Below, piece by piece: positions 22,149 through 31,351 of a stretch of 59,899 nt of DNA; within the stretch, counting starts at the first letter, position 1, and every line of letters begins with the position of its first letter. The stretch covers positions 1 through 59,899 of the forward strand of contig JAJEGF010000037.1 in the NCBI GenBank assembly GCA_022820025.1, in the 5' to 3' direction. Source of the DNA: Chloroflexota bacterium. Lineage in GTDB: Bacteria > Chloroflexota > UBA11872. A program made the translations under genes and the position numbers. The notes beneath the pieces are model-generated. The model saw only the letters and a list, made by a program, of their open reading frames with translations. It did not search any database and was not told the DNA's origin.

Positions 22149-23700
22149 CCGGACGATCCTGGGCGCGATTGCGACCGTTTGCTTTGGGCTGTTCGGCGCC
22201 GGACTCACGCTGTGGATGCAGACGATCACCGTGGGAGCCGACCGGGCCTACGTCTTCCTGGTGATCATGACCACGGTGTTCGTGGTGTCGATGGTGGTGG
22301 CGGCCTACGGCGGGCGGCACGCGGCGGGGAGCTATAGCTGGAAGCACTGGGCGGCGCTGGTGATCCCGATCCTGCTGCTGGTGCGAATCACGGCGTTCTT
22401 TGGCCAGGCGCCGGATGAGCGGGATGGGGCGCTGGGGATTGTGGCTGGATTGCTGGACCTGACGGCGCTGATGCTGGTGGTGATCCTGGCGCTGACCTGG
22501 ATGGCCGGGATGCGGGTGCTGCGCAATATCGAGCTGCTGCATCCGCAGCGGTCGGAGATTCCACCGTCCAAGCGGTCGCCGCAGTACTACGAGTGGCTGA
22601 ACGATCGGGGTCGCTATGTCGACCGGTCGGCCGCGATTACCGAACTGACGCAACTGGCCGCGACGGCGGGAGGGATCCTGGTTGGATTGACGGCGTTCAA
22701 CGTGGTCATTGGAACCGAGACGCAACAGGCGGGCGTGGTGCAGACGGCCCTGATCATCATGGTGCTGTACTACGTGAGCGTGCTGCTGCTGCTGAGCTAC
22801 GCGAACCTGGTGCGGCGGACCTCGCAATGGTCGCTGGAGTTGGCCGCGCAGGCGCCGGGGTTGACGGGGACGTGGATTCGCTCCGCCATCTTCCTGTTGG
22901 TGGTGGCGCTGGTGGTGGCGCTGCTGATTCCGGCGGCTGACACGGAAGCGTTTGCCGGAATCGGCCTGTGGATCCTGGACGGCATGCTCTGGGTGGCGCG
23001 GATTGTGCTTGCCATTGGCCTGCTGATTCTGAGCGTGATCGCGTGGTTGCTTGAGCTGTTTCGGCCCGGCGGGGACGGGTTCGTCGAACCTCCGCCGCCC
23101 GAGGAGTTGTTGCAGGCCGAGGGCCAGGGCATTGACTTCGGCTTGTTCCTGGCGGCCATGATTGTGCTGCTGATGGGCAGCTTCTCGTTGTACTGGCTGT
23201 TTCGGGCCGTGCAACGGAACTATCGGCGGGTGTCGGCGCAGCGAGCCAGCCGGTCGCTGCTGAGTCACATCTGGCTGGTGCTACGGGCGCTCCTGGCATC
23301 AATCCTGGGACTCTTCGGTTGGACGCGAACGGTCGCGCAGGCGGTGGGTGCCTCGGTACGTGCGCTGGCGGGCCGACGCCGAACGATGCGGGCGGGCCTG
23401 GCGTCGATTCGGCGCCGGGGCGAGGGCACGCTGCGGCAGCAACTCCACGAAATCTACGCCGAGACAGTGGACGAGGCGTCGGCGCGAGGCGTGTCTCGAG
23501 GGCCATCGGCGACGCCGAGCGAGTACCGGGTACGCCTGGCCGCGCGCTGCCGCGGGGCAACCGCGGCGGTGGACGGTCTGACGGAGATGTACATGGCCGC
23601 CCGCTACGCGCCAGAGCTGGGATCGAATCACGGCGTGGAACAGGCGCGCCGCTTGCAGGCCGACGTCGCCCGAGCCCTGCAGGCGCCGCCGGATGACTAA
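22117..23700 (+). CDS. Polytopic membrane protein with C-terminal DUF4129
   Basis: A 527-residue protein starting at GTG 22117 with AAGGAG seven bases upstream, inside the end of the DUF58 gene. Eight or nine hydrophobic segments fill residues 10-370. The C-terminal about 60 residues (TPSEYRVRLAARC, VDGLTEMYMAARYAPELG) match DUF4129, usually fused to bacterial transglutaminase-like proteins. The transglutaminase core normally found with it is not present here. It likely works with the MoxR/DUF58 pair in the membrane. Confidence 0.82.
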   Translation: MSGETTERPFSRTILGAIATVCFGLFGAGLTLWMQTITVGADRAYVFLVIMTTVFVVSMVVAAYGGRHAAGSYSWKHWAALVIPILLLVRITAFFGQAPDERDGALGIVAGLLDLTALMLVVILALTWMAGMRVLRNIELLHPQRSEIPPSKRSPQYYEWLNDRGRYVDRSAAITELTQLAATAGGILVGLTAFNVVIGTETQQAGVVQTALIIMVLYYVSVLLLLSYANLVRRTSQWSLELAAQAPGLTGTWIRSAIFLLVVALVVALLIPAADTEAFAGIGLWILDGMLWVARIVLAIGLLILSVIAWLLELFRPGGDGFVEPPPPEELLQAEGQGIDFGLFLAAMIVLLMGSFSLYWLFRAVQRNYRRVSAQRASRSLLSHIWLVLRALLASILGLFGWTRTVAQAVGASVRALAGRRRTMRAGLASIRRRGEGTLRQQLHEIYAETVDEASARGVSRGPSATPSEYRVRLAARCRGATAAVDGLTEMYMAARYAPELGSNHGVEQARRLQADVARALQAPPDD

Positions 23701-25036
23701 GGACCTCTTCGCCCACGCCGGCGCGGCGGCACAGGCGGCGGCAATGCCACTGGCGGCGCGGATGCGGCCGCGCTCGCTGGACGAATTCAGCGGACACGAC
23801 GACCTGGTGGGTCCGGGTGCGCCGCTGCGCATGGCGCTGGAACACGACGAAATGTGGTCGGTGGTGTTGTGGGGATCGCCGGGCACGGGCAAAACGAGCC
23901 TGGCGCGAATCGCCGCGGCGATGACCCAACGCCGTTTTGTGGAACTGAGCGCGGTATCGGCCACCGTGCGGGACGTGCGCGGGGTGATCGCGCAGGCGGC
24001 GAGCGAGCGGGACATGTACCGCAAGCGGACGCTGGTGTTCCTGGACGAGATCCATCGTTTCAACAAGGCGCAGCAGGACGTGCTGCTGCCGGCGGTGGAG
24101 GACGGAGTGATCGCGCTGTGGGGCGCGACCACGGAAAACCCGTATTTCGAGTTGAACGCGCCGTTGCTATCGCGGATGCGGGTGCTGCGCTTGCAGCCGC
24201 TGGAGGCGGAGGACCTGCGGGCGATCGTGGAGCGGGCGCTGGACTCGGCGGATGGGTTGGGGCCGGACGCCCCGAGATTCGCGGAGGAGGCTGTTGCGCA
24301 GGCGGTGGCGGCGTCGGGTGGGGACGCCCGGGTGGCGCTGAACTGGATTGAGTCGGCAGCGGCCTTTGCTCGGGAACGCGGGCTGGCGACGGTGGACGTG
24401 GAAACAGCCTCACAGGCGGCGCTTACGCGGCAGGTGCGCTACGACCGAGCGGCGGACGAGCACTACGACACGATTTCGGCGTACATCAAGAGCGTGCGCG
24501 GGTCCGACCCGGACGCCTCGTTGTTCTGGCTGGCGAAGATGCTGGAAGGGGGCGAAGCGCCGGAGTTCATTGCCCGGCGGATCGTGATCCTGGCCTCGGA
24601 GGACATCGGGAATGCCGATCCCCAGGCGCTGCCGCTGGCGGTGGCGGCGGCCAGCGCGGTGGAACGGCTGGGTCTGCCGGAGGCGCGCTATGCGCTGGCG
24701 CAGGCGACGATCTACCTGGCGGCGGCGCCCAAGAGCAACGCGGCGGGCCGAGCGCTGGGGGCGGCGGAACAGGCCATTCGCCGGGGAGCGAACGTGGAGG
24801 TCCCGCTACACCTGCGGGGCGCGGCGCATCCGGGGCTGGCCGAGGCGCACGGCCAAAGCGTGGGGTACCGGTACCCGCACGACTTTCCCGGCAACTGGGT
24901 GGCGCAGGCGTACATGCCGGGGCAGCAGAGGTTTTACGACGGGCGGGGTGGCGGTCAGGAAGGGGAGCTGTGGCGGCGAAGCCAGGAGCGCCGCGCCCGA
25001 CCACCTACAGCCGGTAGTGACGAGGATCGGCCCTAG
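23693..25036 (+). CDS. rarA: Replication-associated recombination protein A (AAA+ ATPase)
   Basis: A 447-residue RarA/MgsA/WRNIP1-type ATPase that acts at stalled replication forks. LAARMRPRSLDEFSGHDDLVG opens the clamp-loader-like AAA domain; Walker A is GSPGTGKTS (61-69), Walker B DEIH is 118-121, and sensor 1 is GATTENPYFE. The C-terminal tetramerisation part (DEHYDTISAYIKSVRGSDPDASLFWLAKML, then LAAAPKSNA) is complete. The ATG overlaps the previous stop by eight bases. Confidence 0.95.
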   Translation: MTKDLFAHAGAAAQAAAMPLAARMRPRSLDEFSGHDDLVGPGAPLRMALEHDEMWSVVLWGSPGTGKTSLARIAAAMTQRRFVELSAVSATVRDVRGVIAQAASERDMYRKRTLVFLDEIHRFNKAQQDVLLPAVEDGVIALWGATTENPYFELNAPLLSRMRVLRLQPLEAEDLRAIVERALDSADGLGPDAPRFAEEAVAQAVAASGGDARVALNWIESAAAFARERGLATVDVETASQAALTRQVRYDRAADEHYDTISAYIKSVRGSDPDASLFWLAKMLEGGEAPEFIARRIVILASEDIGNADPQALPLAVAAASAVERLGLPEARYALAQATIYLAAAPKSNAAGRALGAAEQAIRRGANVEVPLHLRGAAHPGLAEAHGQSVGYRYPHDFPGNWVAQAYMPGQQRFYDGRGGGQEGELWRRSQERRARPPTAGSDEDRP

Positions 25037-25093
25037 CGCCCGCGCCCGCGACGGGTAGCCGATAATCCGGCGGCAGGCGCCGGATGCACCACC

Positions 25094-25468
25094 ATGTCGC
25101 TCGAAGCCATCGCGACAAAGCTCGATCAGGGAATCGCCGAGTTGCGCGCCGGAACGTTGCAGGAGTCCACGCTCGCGGCCATTCGGGAGGAACTGAGGTC
25201 CGCGTGCAACGCGCGACAGGACCTGCTGTACCTGCAAGCGGCCGGCACGGCGCTGGACACCCAGGTGATCGGCATGCGCATGGTCACCGATGGCGAGCTC
25301 TCGGACGGCGCGGACGACCCCGACGACTGGCCCTACCAAACCGTTCTGGACGCTATCCGGGACGGCTGGCGCATCATTGAGTTTCCCAACCTCGCGCTGT
25401 TGCTCGACGAGTCGCGCACGTACGCCTACGGTGCCGAGTTCGTACTCGAGAAGATTCGGAGCGCCTGA
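25094..25468 (+). CDS. Small hypothetical protein upstream of PhyH oxygenase
   Basis: A 124-residue protein of helical N-terminus (LDQGIAELRAGTLQESTLAAIREELRSA) and a mixed C-terminal part (GRMVTDG-like turn, DDWPYQTVLDAIRDGWRIIEFPN). It has no recognised domain. Its stop shares bases with the ATG of the PhyH gene, so translation is coupled and a helper role for that enzyme is plausible. Confidence 0.6.
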   Translation: MSLEAIATKLDQGIAELRAGTLQESTLAAIREELRSACNARQDLLYLQAAGTALDTQVIGMRMVTDGELSDGADDPDDWPYQTVLDAIRDGWRIIEFPNLALLLDESRTYAYGAEFVLEKIRSA

Positions 25469-26304
25469 TGGACACCTCGCACATCGCGCCCACGCTGAGG
25501 GACTCCCAGGTCCTCGACTTCTGCAAGCGCGGCTACCTCCTGCTCGACGGCGTCGTGCCGGAGGAGATCAACCGCAAGACCGTTTCCTTCGTCGACAAGA
25601 ACACGTCCCTCGAGCCGACCGACATCCTGGATGAGAGTTGGTTTGTCGAAAACGTGATCCTCAATCCCGCGGCCGCCGGCGCCGTACGCTCGCTGCTGGG
25701 ATCGGGATTCGAGATCCCAATACTGATGAGCAACCACCGCGTGCATATGCCGGCGCCGGCGCAAGGCTGGCATCGTGACGGCGGGTCGCGCTATGGGCCT
25801 ACGCTGCACTACTTGCAGGTCTTCTATTACCCCGAGGCCTGCACGGCTGACATGGGGCCCACCGAGGTGCTCCCCGGATCGCACTTCCTGTTTCAGCACT
25901 CCAGCCTGATGGGGCATTACGGGAACCTGCGGCACGGCGTCAAAACTGTCGCATCCGCCGGCTCGATCTTCCTGACCGTCTATTCCATCTGGCACCGCCG
26001 TTCCGTGTCGACGGCGCGGGGGACTCGTAACCTCCTCAAGTACAACTACTGGCGCACGTCGCCGCCGACCCGCGACTGGGTGATTGAGCCGGACTTCGAC
26101 TTTGCCCTGGCCGACTACACGTTCACGCGGCGAGGGATGCGGCAGCAGTTCCGGGACACCGTGGATGCGGCCGAGATGTTCTTCTGGCTGTGCGGCAAGG
26201 CCGGCGAGTACCAGACCATGGGCGGTCAGGGCTGGCCCATGCCGGGTCACCGCAACGCATCGCCCAGGGGTTTTCCCGGGGAGCCAACCGCCACTACCTA
26301 TTGA
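25468..26304 (+). CDS. Phytanoyl-CoA dioxygenase (PhyH) family oxygenase
   Basis: A 278-residue Fe(II)/2-oxoglutarate-dependent oxygenase. The metal triad appears as His102-x-Asp104 in GWHRDGG and His176 in SIWHRRSV, with Arg184 or Arg187 downstream positioned to hold 2-oxoglutarate. PGSHFLFQ is a further family feature. PhyH proteins hydroxylate varied small molecules, and the substrate here is unknown. The next gene, an isomerase, converges on it. Confidence 0.88.
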   Translation: MDTSHIAPTLRDSQVLDFCKRGYLLLDGVVPEEINRKTVSFVDKNTSLEPTDILDESWFVENVILNPAAAGAVRSLLGSGFEIPILMSNHRVHMPAPAQGWHRDGGSRYGPTLHYLQVFYYPEACTADMGPTEVLPGSHFLFQHSSLMGHYGNLRHGVKTVASAGSIFLTVYSIWHRRSVSTARGTRNLLKYNYWRTSPPTRDWVIEPDFDFALADYTFTRRGMRQQFRDTVDAAEMFFWLCGKAGEYQTMGGQGWPMPGHRNASPRGFPGEPTATTY

Positions 26305-26352
26305 GATGAGTTGGTCGCCGCGGGAATTCCAGCGAGGCGCGAGCCTACGGCC

Positions 26353-27186
26353 TTACGTGGACGCTGCCGGGAGATACTCGCGAAGGTAGCGAACCCCGAG
26401 CGGGATTACCTCGATGGGATCGTCGCGGCCTTCGTAGACCAGGCTGATCCAGCCGTTGTAGCGGACGCCGCGGATGGTCCGGAAGATGGTGTCGTAGTCC
26501 AGCGACTCTTCCCGGCCCGTGGCGATGCGGTAGAGCTTGGTGCGGACTGCGGTGGCGAGCGGCGCGGTGAGGGCAATGCTGTTCAGGTAGTCGTGGCGTT
26601 CGCGCTGCTCGTCGTCGGCGAAGCCGGAGGCGCCGGGTGAACCTGCGTATTGGCCGGTGTCAAGCACGTGGCCCAGGTTGGGATGGTCGACCTGGCGGAT
26701 CAGGCGCAACACGTCTTCGCCGTCGGGGGCAATCTGCTTGTGATTGTGGTTCTGGAGCGAGACGACCACGCCGACCTCGGCGCCGAACTCCGCGCATTCG
26801 CGGAGCGCATCGGCGCAGCGGTCCCAGGAGGCGGCGCGGTCTTCTTCAGTGGCAGGGCTGCCGCTGAACACGCGAACCTGCGGCGCGCCGAGCAGCGCCG
26901 CGCGTTCGATCCAGGTCTTGGTGCGATGAACGTCGGCGGGAAGCTCGTCGGCGGGACGGGCGAAGTTGTTGGAAATGGCAATACAGGGAATGTCCAACCC
27001 GCGGTCCAGGCATTCGCGCTTGACGGCCAGCAGCGAAGCCCGGTCCACCGCCGGAAACGCGGAGTCGTGCAGATCCACGCCTTCCACGCTCAGTTCGCGA
27101 CAGGTATCCAGGAAGCTCATCAGGTCCATCCGGCCATCGTCGAAGGCCTGACGGTAAGACAGGGTGAGGATGCTGAGCCTCAGCAT
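26353..27186 (-). CDS. Sugar phosphate isomerase/epimerase (TIM-barrel, AP endonuclease-2 fold)
   Basis: A 277-residue protein with the xylose isomerase-like barrel. Typical segments are GVDLHDSAFPAVD near the N-terminus, VRVFSG, VVSLQNHNHKQIAPDG and HVLDTGQYAGSPG, with acidic and His metal ligands, ending in WISLVYEGRDDP. These enzymes isomerise or epimerise sugars or inositols using a divalent metal. Nearby SGNH hydrolase and Gfo/Idh/MocA genes fit a sugar catabolic setting. Confidence 0.85.
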   Translation of the reverse strand: MLRLSILTLSYRQAFDDGRMDLMSFLDTCRELSVEGVDLHDSAFPAVDRASLLAVKRECLDRGLDIPCIAISNNFARPADELPADVHRTKTWIERAALLGAPQVRVFSGSPATEEDRAASWDRCADALRECAEFGAEVGVVVSLQNHNHKQIAPDGEDVLRLIRQVDHPNLGHVLDTGQYAGSPGASGFADDEQRERHDYLNSIALTAPLATAVRTKLYRIATGREESLDYDTIFRTIRGVRYNGWISLVYEGRDDPIEVIPLGVRYLREYLPAAST

Positions 27187-27352
27187 GGGTGCGCCTCGCC
27201 GTTGGGACGGTAGGGCTTAGCGTAAGGCGGCGGGGCGAGCGGGTCGAACGGCGGACTCATGAGGTTGGGAGGTTGGCTGTCCACGATGTCGTGATCGTCG
27301 AGAATCGGAACATTGATCACGGGCTCCAAGCGCTGGTTTATCCGCCCGCGAA

Positions 27353-27613
27353 TCATTCAGTACGAGCCAGTATCCCGCCCTGCAGGTTGTATGCCGCCGG
27401 AAAGCCAACACGCTCCGCCCAGGTGATCGCATCCGGGCGCCGCTGCATCAGCCGCATCGTTGCCGGGACGTCGTCGGAATCGACCTCAAAGTCCCCGCTG
27501 TGAATGTCAATCACGACGAAGTCGCCCTTGGCCGTCCCGCGTGTCAGGTCGCGGATTTTCGTCAGGTACAACTCCTTGCCCCGCGACGCCACGCTTTCCT
27601 GCCCTGTAGCCAC
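27353..27613 (-). CDS. Small hypothetical protein
   Basis: An 86-residue protein starting at GTG 27613 with AAGGAG about eight bases upstream; an earlier start at 27655 lacks such a site. The pattern ASRGKELYLTKIRDL, then GDFVVIDIHSGDFEVDSDDVPATMRL, then FPAAYNLQGGIL resembles small beta-rich partner proteins found in many GC-rich and cyanobacterial genomes, some in toxin-antitoxin-like pairs. No obvious partner is adjacent. Function unknown. Confidence 0.6.
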   Translation of the reverse strand: MATGQESVASRGKELYLTKIRDLTRGTAKGDFVVIDIHSGDFEVDSDDVPATMRLMQRRPDAITWAERVGFPAAYNLQGGILARTE

Positions 27614-27767
27614 CAGGGGCTCTCCTTTCGCCGAGTGTCCACACGAACCCGGCACAACGTCTCACGCACACGAGGGCTGGACTTCTCGACAACTGTAGCA
27701 ATGGACCGTTTCACGGGGCCTCGCAGCCAGCCCGTTGCATATTGCAGTCGGGCAGGACAGGCCTCGG

Positions 27768-28784
27768 TCAGGTTCTGCCAGACGTGAGGCTGAGGACGCG
27801 CTGGATTTGGGCGCCCAGGCCGTCGGCCATTGCGGCAAAGCCGGCGTCGTTGGGGTGGACGTGGTCGGCCAGCAGGTCACCCTGGCCGGGGCCGATGAGG
27901 CCGTGGCCTTCGAGCAGGATGAGGTTGGCGTCGCCGAAGCTCTGGCGGCGGTAGACGACTTCGCGGATGACGCGGCGGTACTCCTCGAGCTTGGCGCCGC
28001 CGCGGGTGGTCTGCTCGAATTCGCAGGTGTGGAAGAGGGGCGTGACCATGAGGATGGGCACCTCCGGCTGGTGCCAGCGGAGGATGGCCAGAAAGGTGTC
28101 GTAGGTGCGTTCGAAGGCGCGCGGCTCTTCGTAGCTGGAGCCGAAGGTATTGACGCCGTAGGCCAGCACAATCACGTCGGCGCGCAGCGAGGCGGCGATC
28201 TCGGCCATGGCCGGTTCGCCGCGGGCGGAGCCGCCGACACCGAGGTTGACGAAGTCCACTCCAAGGGTGCGAGCGATGCGCGCCGGGTAGGTCGTGCCCG
28301 GCCGCACGGTGGTGCTGCCGTGGGTGATGGAATCGCCGTAGAACAGCAGCCGCGGACCGTCCAGCGGGGGAGGCGGCTGAACGCAGGCGTCTTCGGCCAC
28401 GCCGATGCCGACAAACCTGACTTCGCCGTAGGGGGGCATATAGAGTTCGACGCAGCGGTCGCGGGCCGGCCCGTCGTAGACCACGCCCTCGGCGGCGCCC
28501 AAGCCCTGGGAGCGCAGCTGGCCGTAGAACTCGCCGTTCTGATAGAGGTCGATTTCGGCGTTGGCCCGGTTGGTTTGCCGGGACAGCCACTCGGCGCGAA
28601 CGGCGATGGTTGGGCTGTCGGTGTGGAAGGCCACGCGCACGCCGGAAGCGGCGCAGAGTCGCATCCAGGTGTCGGCCGGCAGACGTTGGCGCCATGTGTC
28701 GGGCACGCGATGGAGCAAGGCGCGGCGTTCGCCGACGAGGCCGCGGTACTCAAACTGAGGGGCCAGGGCGTCCAACCAGCGCAT
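27768..28784 (-). CDS. SGNH/GDSL-family hydrolase
   Basis: A 338-residue esterase-like protein starting at ATG 28784; the longer open frame to 29048 would run into the oxidoreductase gene. The N-terminal about 140 residues form a beta-sandwich like those of carbohydrate-esterase relatives. The SGNH domain begins with LLFYGDSITHG (Ser152), has GVNTF as the Asn block, and ends with DHVHPNDAG (Asp307, His310). No signal peptide is seen. It likely deacetylates sugars alongside the neighbouring oxidoreductase. Confidence 0.87.
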   Translation of the reverse strand: MRWLDALAPQFEYRGLVGERRALLHRVPDTWRQRLPADTWMRLCAASGVRVAFHTDSPTIAVRAEWLSRQTNRANAEIDLYQNGEFYGQLRSQGLGAAEGVVYDGPARDRCVELYMPPYGEVRFVGIGVAEDACVQPPPPLDGPRLLFYGDSITHGSTTVRPGTTYPARIARTLGVDFVNLGVGGSARGEPAMAEIAASLRADVIVLAYGVNTFGSSYEEPRAFERTYDTFLAILRWHQPEVPILMVTPLFHTCEFEQTTRGGAKLEEYRRVIREVVYRRQSFGDANLILLEGHGLIGPGQGDLLADHVHPNDAGFAAMADGLGAQIQRVLSLTSGRT

Positions 28785-28878
28785 GCCGGTCACGGTACGC
28801 AGCCGCGCGGACGTTCGAGCGCCGCGCTGCGAAACACACGGGCCGCCGGGTTGTCGCGGCTCATGCGTGGATCGCGTC

Positions 28879-30018
28879 TCAGCGATTGGCTCCCGGTTGT
28901 CGCTGCCACTCCGCCAGGGGGTTGGCGCGGGTCTGCATGGGGAACGGGACTCGAGCGCCTGTGCGGTGGCCTTCGAGGATGGCCATAACCATTTCCAAGG
29001 CTGCCGTGGCCTGGCGGGCGCTGGAGACCGGTTCGCCGTCGCTCTCAATGCATTGGATTATGTCAACTGCTGCATGTCGATTGAGGGCGTCCAGCAACTG
29101 GGCATCGTTGGCGGGCCTGCCGTCCGGGTAGGCGAGTTCGGCTACGTCGACCGGTTCCCAGGCGAGGGTGGACTCTGCCGGTAGGTTTGCAGGCGCGGGA
29201 TAGCGGAGGATCGAGCGGCCCGCGTCTCGAACGGAGATTCCGCCTTCCGTGCCCCATAGCTCGTAGCCGAACCAGGGGGACGGGCCGCCGGCTGGGCGCG
29301 TGTAGGTGTCGAAGCGAGCGATGGCGCCGGAGGTGAACGCGAAGTAGCCAGTCAGGGCGTCTCCGGCCATCTGGCCCAAGCCCTCGGGGCCGTCGAAGAC
29401 GTCGTCGACCGTGACGTCGCGTCCGTCGACCTGCAAGTGGCCGGTGGCCCAAGCCACGTCCCCGGCGATGTAACGGAGCGCATCGAGTACGTGGGTGCCG
29501 AGGACGCGAAGGTCGTGAGTCCCGCCGCGCTGGTCGCACTTGCCGACGGCGTGCATGTAGCGGAGGGTCCCGATGGCGCCCGACTGGACGAGTTCAGCCA
29601 CGCGGTGGGTGCCCGGCCGATAGCGGTTCTGGTGGGCGACGGCGATCTTGGCGCCGGCGGCGTCGGCCGCCTCAAGCACGGCATCGGCTTCGTCGAGGCT
29701 GGCGGTGATGGGTTTCTCGATGTAGATGCCCCTGGCGCCGGATTCGATGACGTCCAGCAGCCAACGTCCGTGGTGCTTGAAGTGATGGGGGCAAATGGCG
29801 ACGAGGTGGGGCGATTCGGCCGCGAGCATGTCGCGGTAGTCGTCGTACTGCTTGGGGTTGCCGATCTCGGCGGCGCGTTCGGCGCGGGGTTTGGCCACGG
29901 GGTCGGCCAGGGCGATGGTTTCCACGTTTGGCAGTTCGTAGAACGCCTTGTGGATGGCGTGGCCATAGGCGCGTTCGAGTGTGGAATCGGCGATGGCGGC
30001 GGCGCGGTAGGTCGGCAT
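28879..30018 (-). CDS. Gfo/Idh/MocA-family NAD(P)-dependent oxidoreductase
   Basis: A 379-residue sugar or inositol dehydrogenase type protein. The N-terminal Rossmann half includes LVAICPHHFKHHG and the catalytic-lysine motif EKPIT (101-105). The C-terminal alpha/beta domain carries GTHDLRVLGTHVLDALRYI with His and Asp residues at the active site. The substrate is unknown. It lies just upstream of the SGNH hydrolase in the same direction and is divergent from the DUF362 gene. Confidence 0.9.
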   Translation of the reverse strand: MPTYRAAAIADSTLERAYGHAIHKAFYELPNVETIALADPVAKPRAERAAEIGNPKQYDDYRDMLAAESPHLVAICPHHFKHHGRWLLDVIESGARGIYIEKPITASLDEADAVLEAADAAGAKIAVAHQNRYRPGTHRVAELVQSGAIGTLRYMHAVGKCDQRGGTHDLRVLGTHVLDALRYIAGDVAWATGHLQVDGRDVTVDDVFDGPEGLGQMAGDALTGYFAFTSGAIARFDTYTRPAGGPSPWFGYELWGTEGGISVRDAGRSILRYPAPANLPAESTLAWEPVDVAELAYPDGRPANDAQLLDALNRHAAVDIIQCIESDGEPVSSARQATAALEMVMAILEGHRTGARVPFPMQTRANPLAEWQRQPGANR

Positions 30019-30149
30019 GACGGACTCCGGAGGTTGGCGCGGTGGACGGGGGCATCATGCCTGAGCGTCAAGGACCGGCGCGCGCCCGTTCGGCACGAGT
30101 CGCCGGCACGTAAGATCGAACGTCTCCGCTGCAACCCGGACAGGCCTGA

Positions 30150-31289
30150 ATGGCTCGCGTCGCGCTGATTCGGACCACGCCCGAAGGCGTGCTGGACGAC
30201 GTGGCCCGGGCGATGGATAAAGCCGGCTCCCGGGCCGCGTTGGATCGCCGTGCGGAGACGGCGCTGAAGATCAACGTCTCATGGCATCACTGGTACCCGG
30301 CCTGCTCCACCACGCCGTGGCAGTTGGACGGCGTGATCCGGAAGCTGCGAGCCGATGGGTACGCGGCCGAGTCGCTGTTCGCCGCGCACAATCGAACGGT
30401 GACCGTGAGCGCGCACGTGGGCGAGCGCCGGAACAAGCATTTGCCGGTGGTAACGGCGCACGGTCTGCGCAACGTTCACCTGTATGAGGACGACGCGTGG
30501 GTTCGGTATGAACCGCGCGGGCGGTTGCGGACGCTGCACGAGGTGTACCCGGAGGGCATTCGGATTCCGCAGCGGCTGATCGGCGCGAACATCATTCACC
30601 TGCCGACGGTGAAGACGCACGTGTTCACCACGATTACGGGCGCGATGAAGAATGCGTTTGGCGGGTTGCTGTTCGAGAAACGGCACTACTGCCACGCGAC
30701 GATTCACGAAACGCTGGTGGACCTGTTGATGATCCAGCAGGAGATCCATCCGGGTGTGTTTGCCGTGGTGGACGGCACGTTTACGGGCGACGGCGCGGGA
30801 CCGCGCTGTATGCGAGTCCAGGAACGCGGGCTCCTGGTAGCCGGGGCAGACCAAGTGGCCGTGGACGCGACGATTGCGCGGTTAATGGGGCTGGATCCCT
30901 TCGAGATTCCCTTTCTGCGCATGGCGCATGAGGACGGACTGGGGACGGCGGATGCCCGTGAAATCGAGGTTGTGGGCGCGGACATCGACGAGGTGCGGTG
31001 GCAGGTGGCGGCGCGGCAAGACACGTTCGCGAGCCGCGGCCAGAAGGCGATCTATTGGGGACCGCTGAAGCGGCTGGAGAAGATGTTGCTGCGGACGGTG
31101 ATCGCGCCCTGGTCGTACGCGGCGTCGCGGCTGTATCACGACGTCTACTGGTACAACGCGATTGGGCGCGGTCGGGTTCGGCGGGCGCTGCAAGGGCCGT
31201 GGGGCGAGCTGTTTCTACGGTATCCGTCGGATGCCGGGCAGGAGTTGCCGGTGCCGATCGAAGAGGATTCGGCGGCCGTTCGCTCGTAA
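30150..31289 (+). CDS. DUF362-domain protein
   Basis: A 379-residue protein with the DUF362 pattern: ALKINVSWHHWYPACSTTPWQLDGVIRKL at the N-terminus, then IIHLPTVKTHVFTTITGAMKNAFGGLL, and VVDGTFTGDGAGPR with LLVAGADQVAVDATIARLMG. Many DUF362 proteins carry a ferredoxin-like C-terminus; this one does not, and instead ends in a basic and aromatic tail. The family role is unresolved, and some members are linked to redox or cofactor metabolism. Confidence 0.85.
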   Translation: MARVALIRTTPEGVLDDVARAMDKAGSRAALDRRAETALKINVSWHHWYPACSTTPWQLDGVIRKLRADGYAAESLFAAHNRTVTVSAHVGERRNKHLPVVTAHGLRNVHLYEDDAWVRYEPRGRLRTLHEVYPEGIRIPQRLIGANIIHLPTVKTHVFTTITGAMKNAFGGLLFEKRHYCHATIHETLVDLLMIQQEIHPGVFAVVDGTFTGDGAGPRCMRVQERGLLVAGADQVAVDATIARLMGLDPFEIPFLRMAHEDGLGTADAREIEVVGADIDEVRWQVAARQDTFASRGQKAIYWGPLKRLEKMLLRTVIAPWSYAASRLYHDVYWYNAIGRGRVRRALQGPWGELFLRYPSDAGQELPVPIEEDSAAVRS

Positions 31290-31351
31290 CGGCGAGGGCT
31301 GCTTGGTTCAGAAGACGCGGCTGCCGGGTCCGTCCTTGCCAGAGACTTCGA

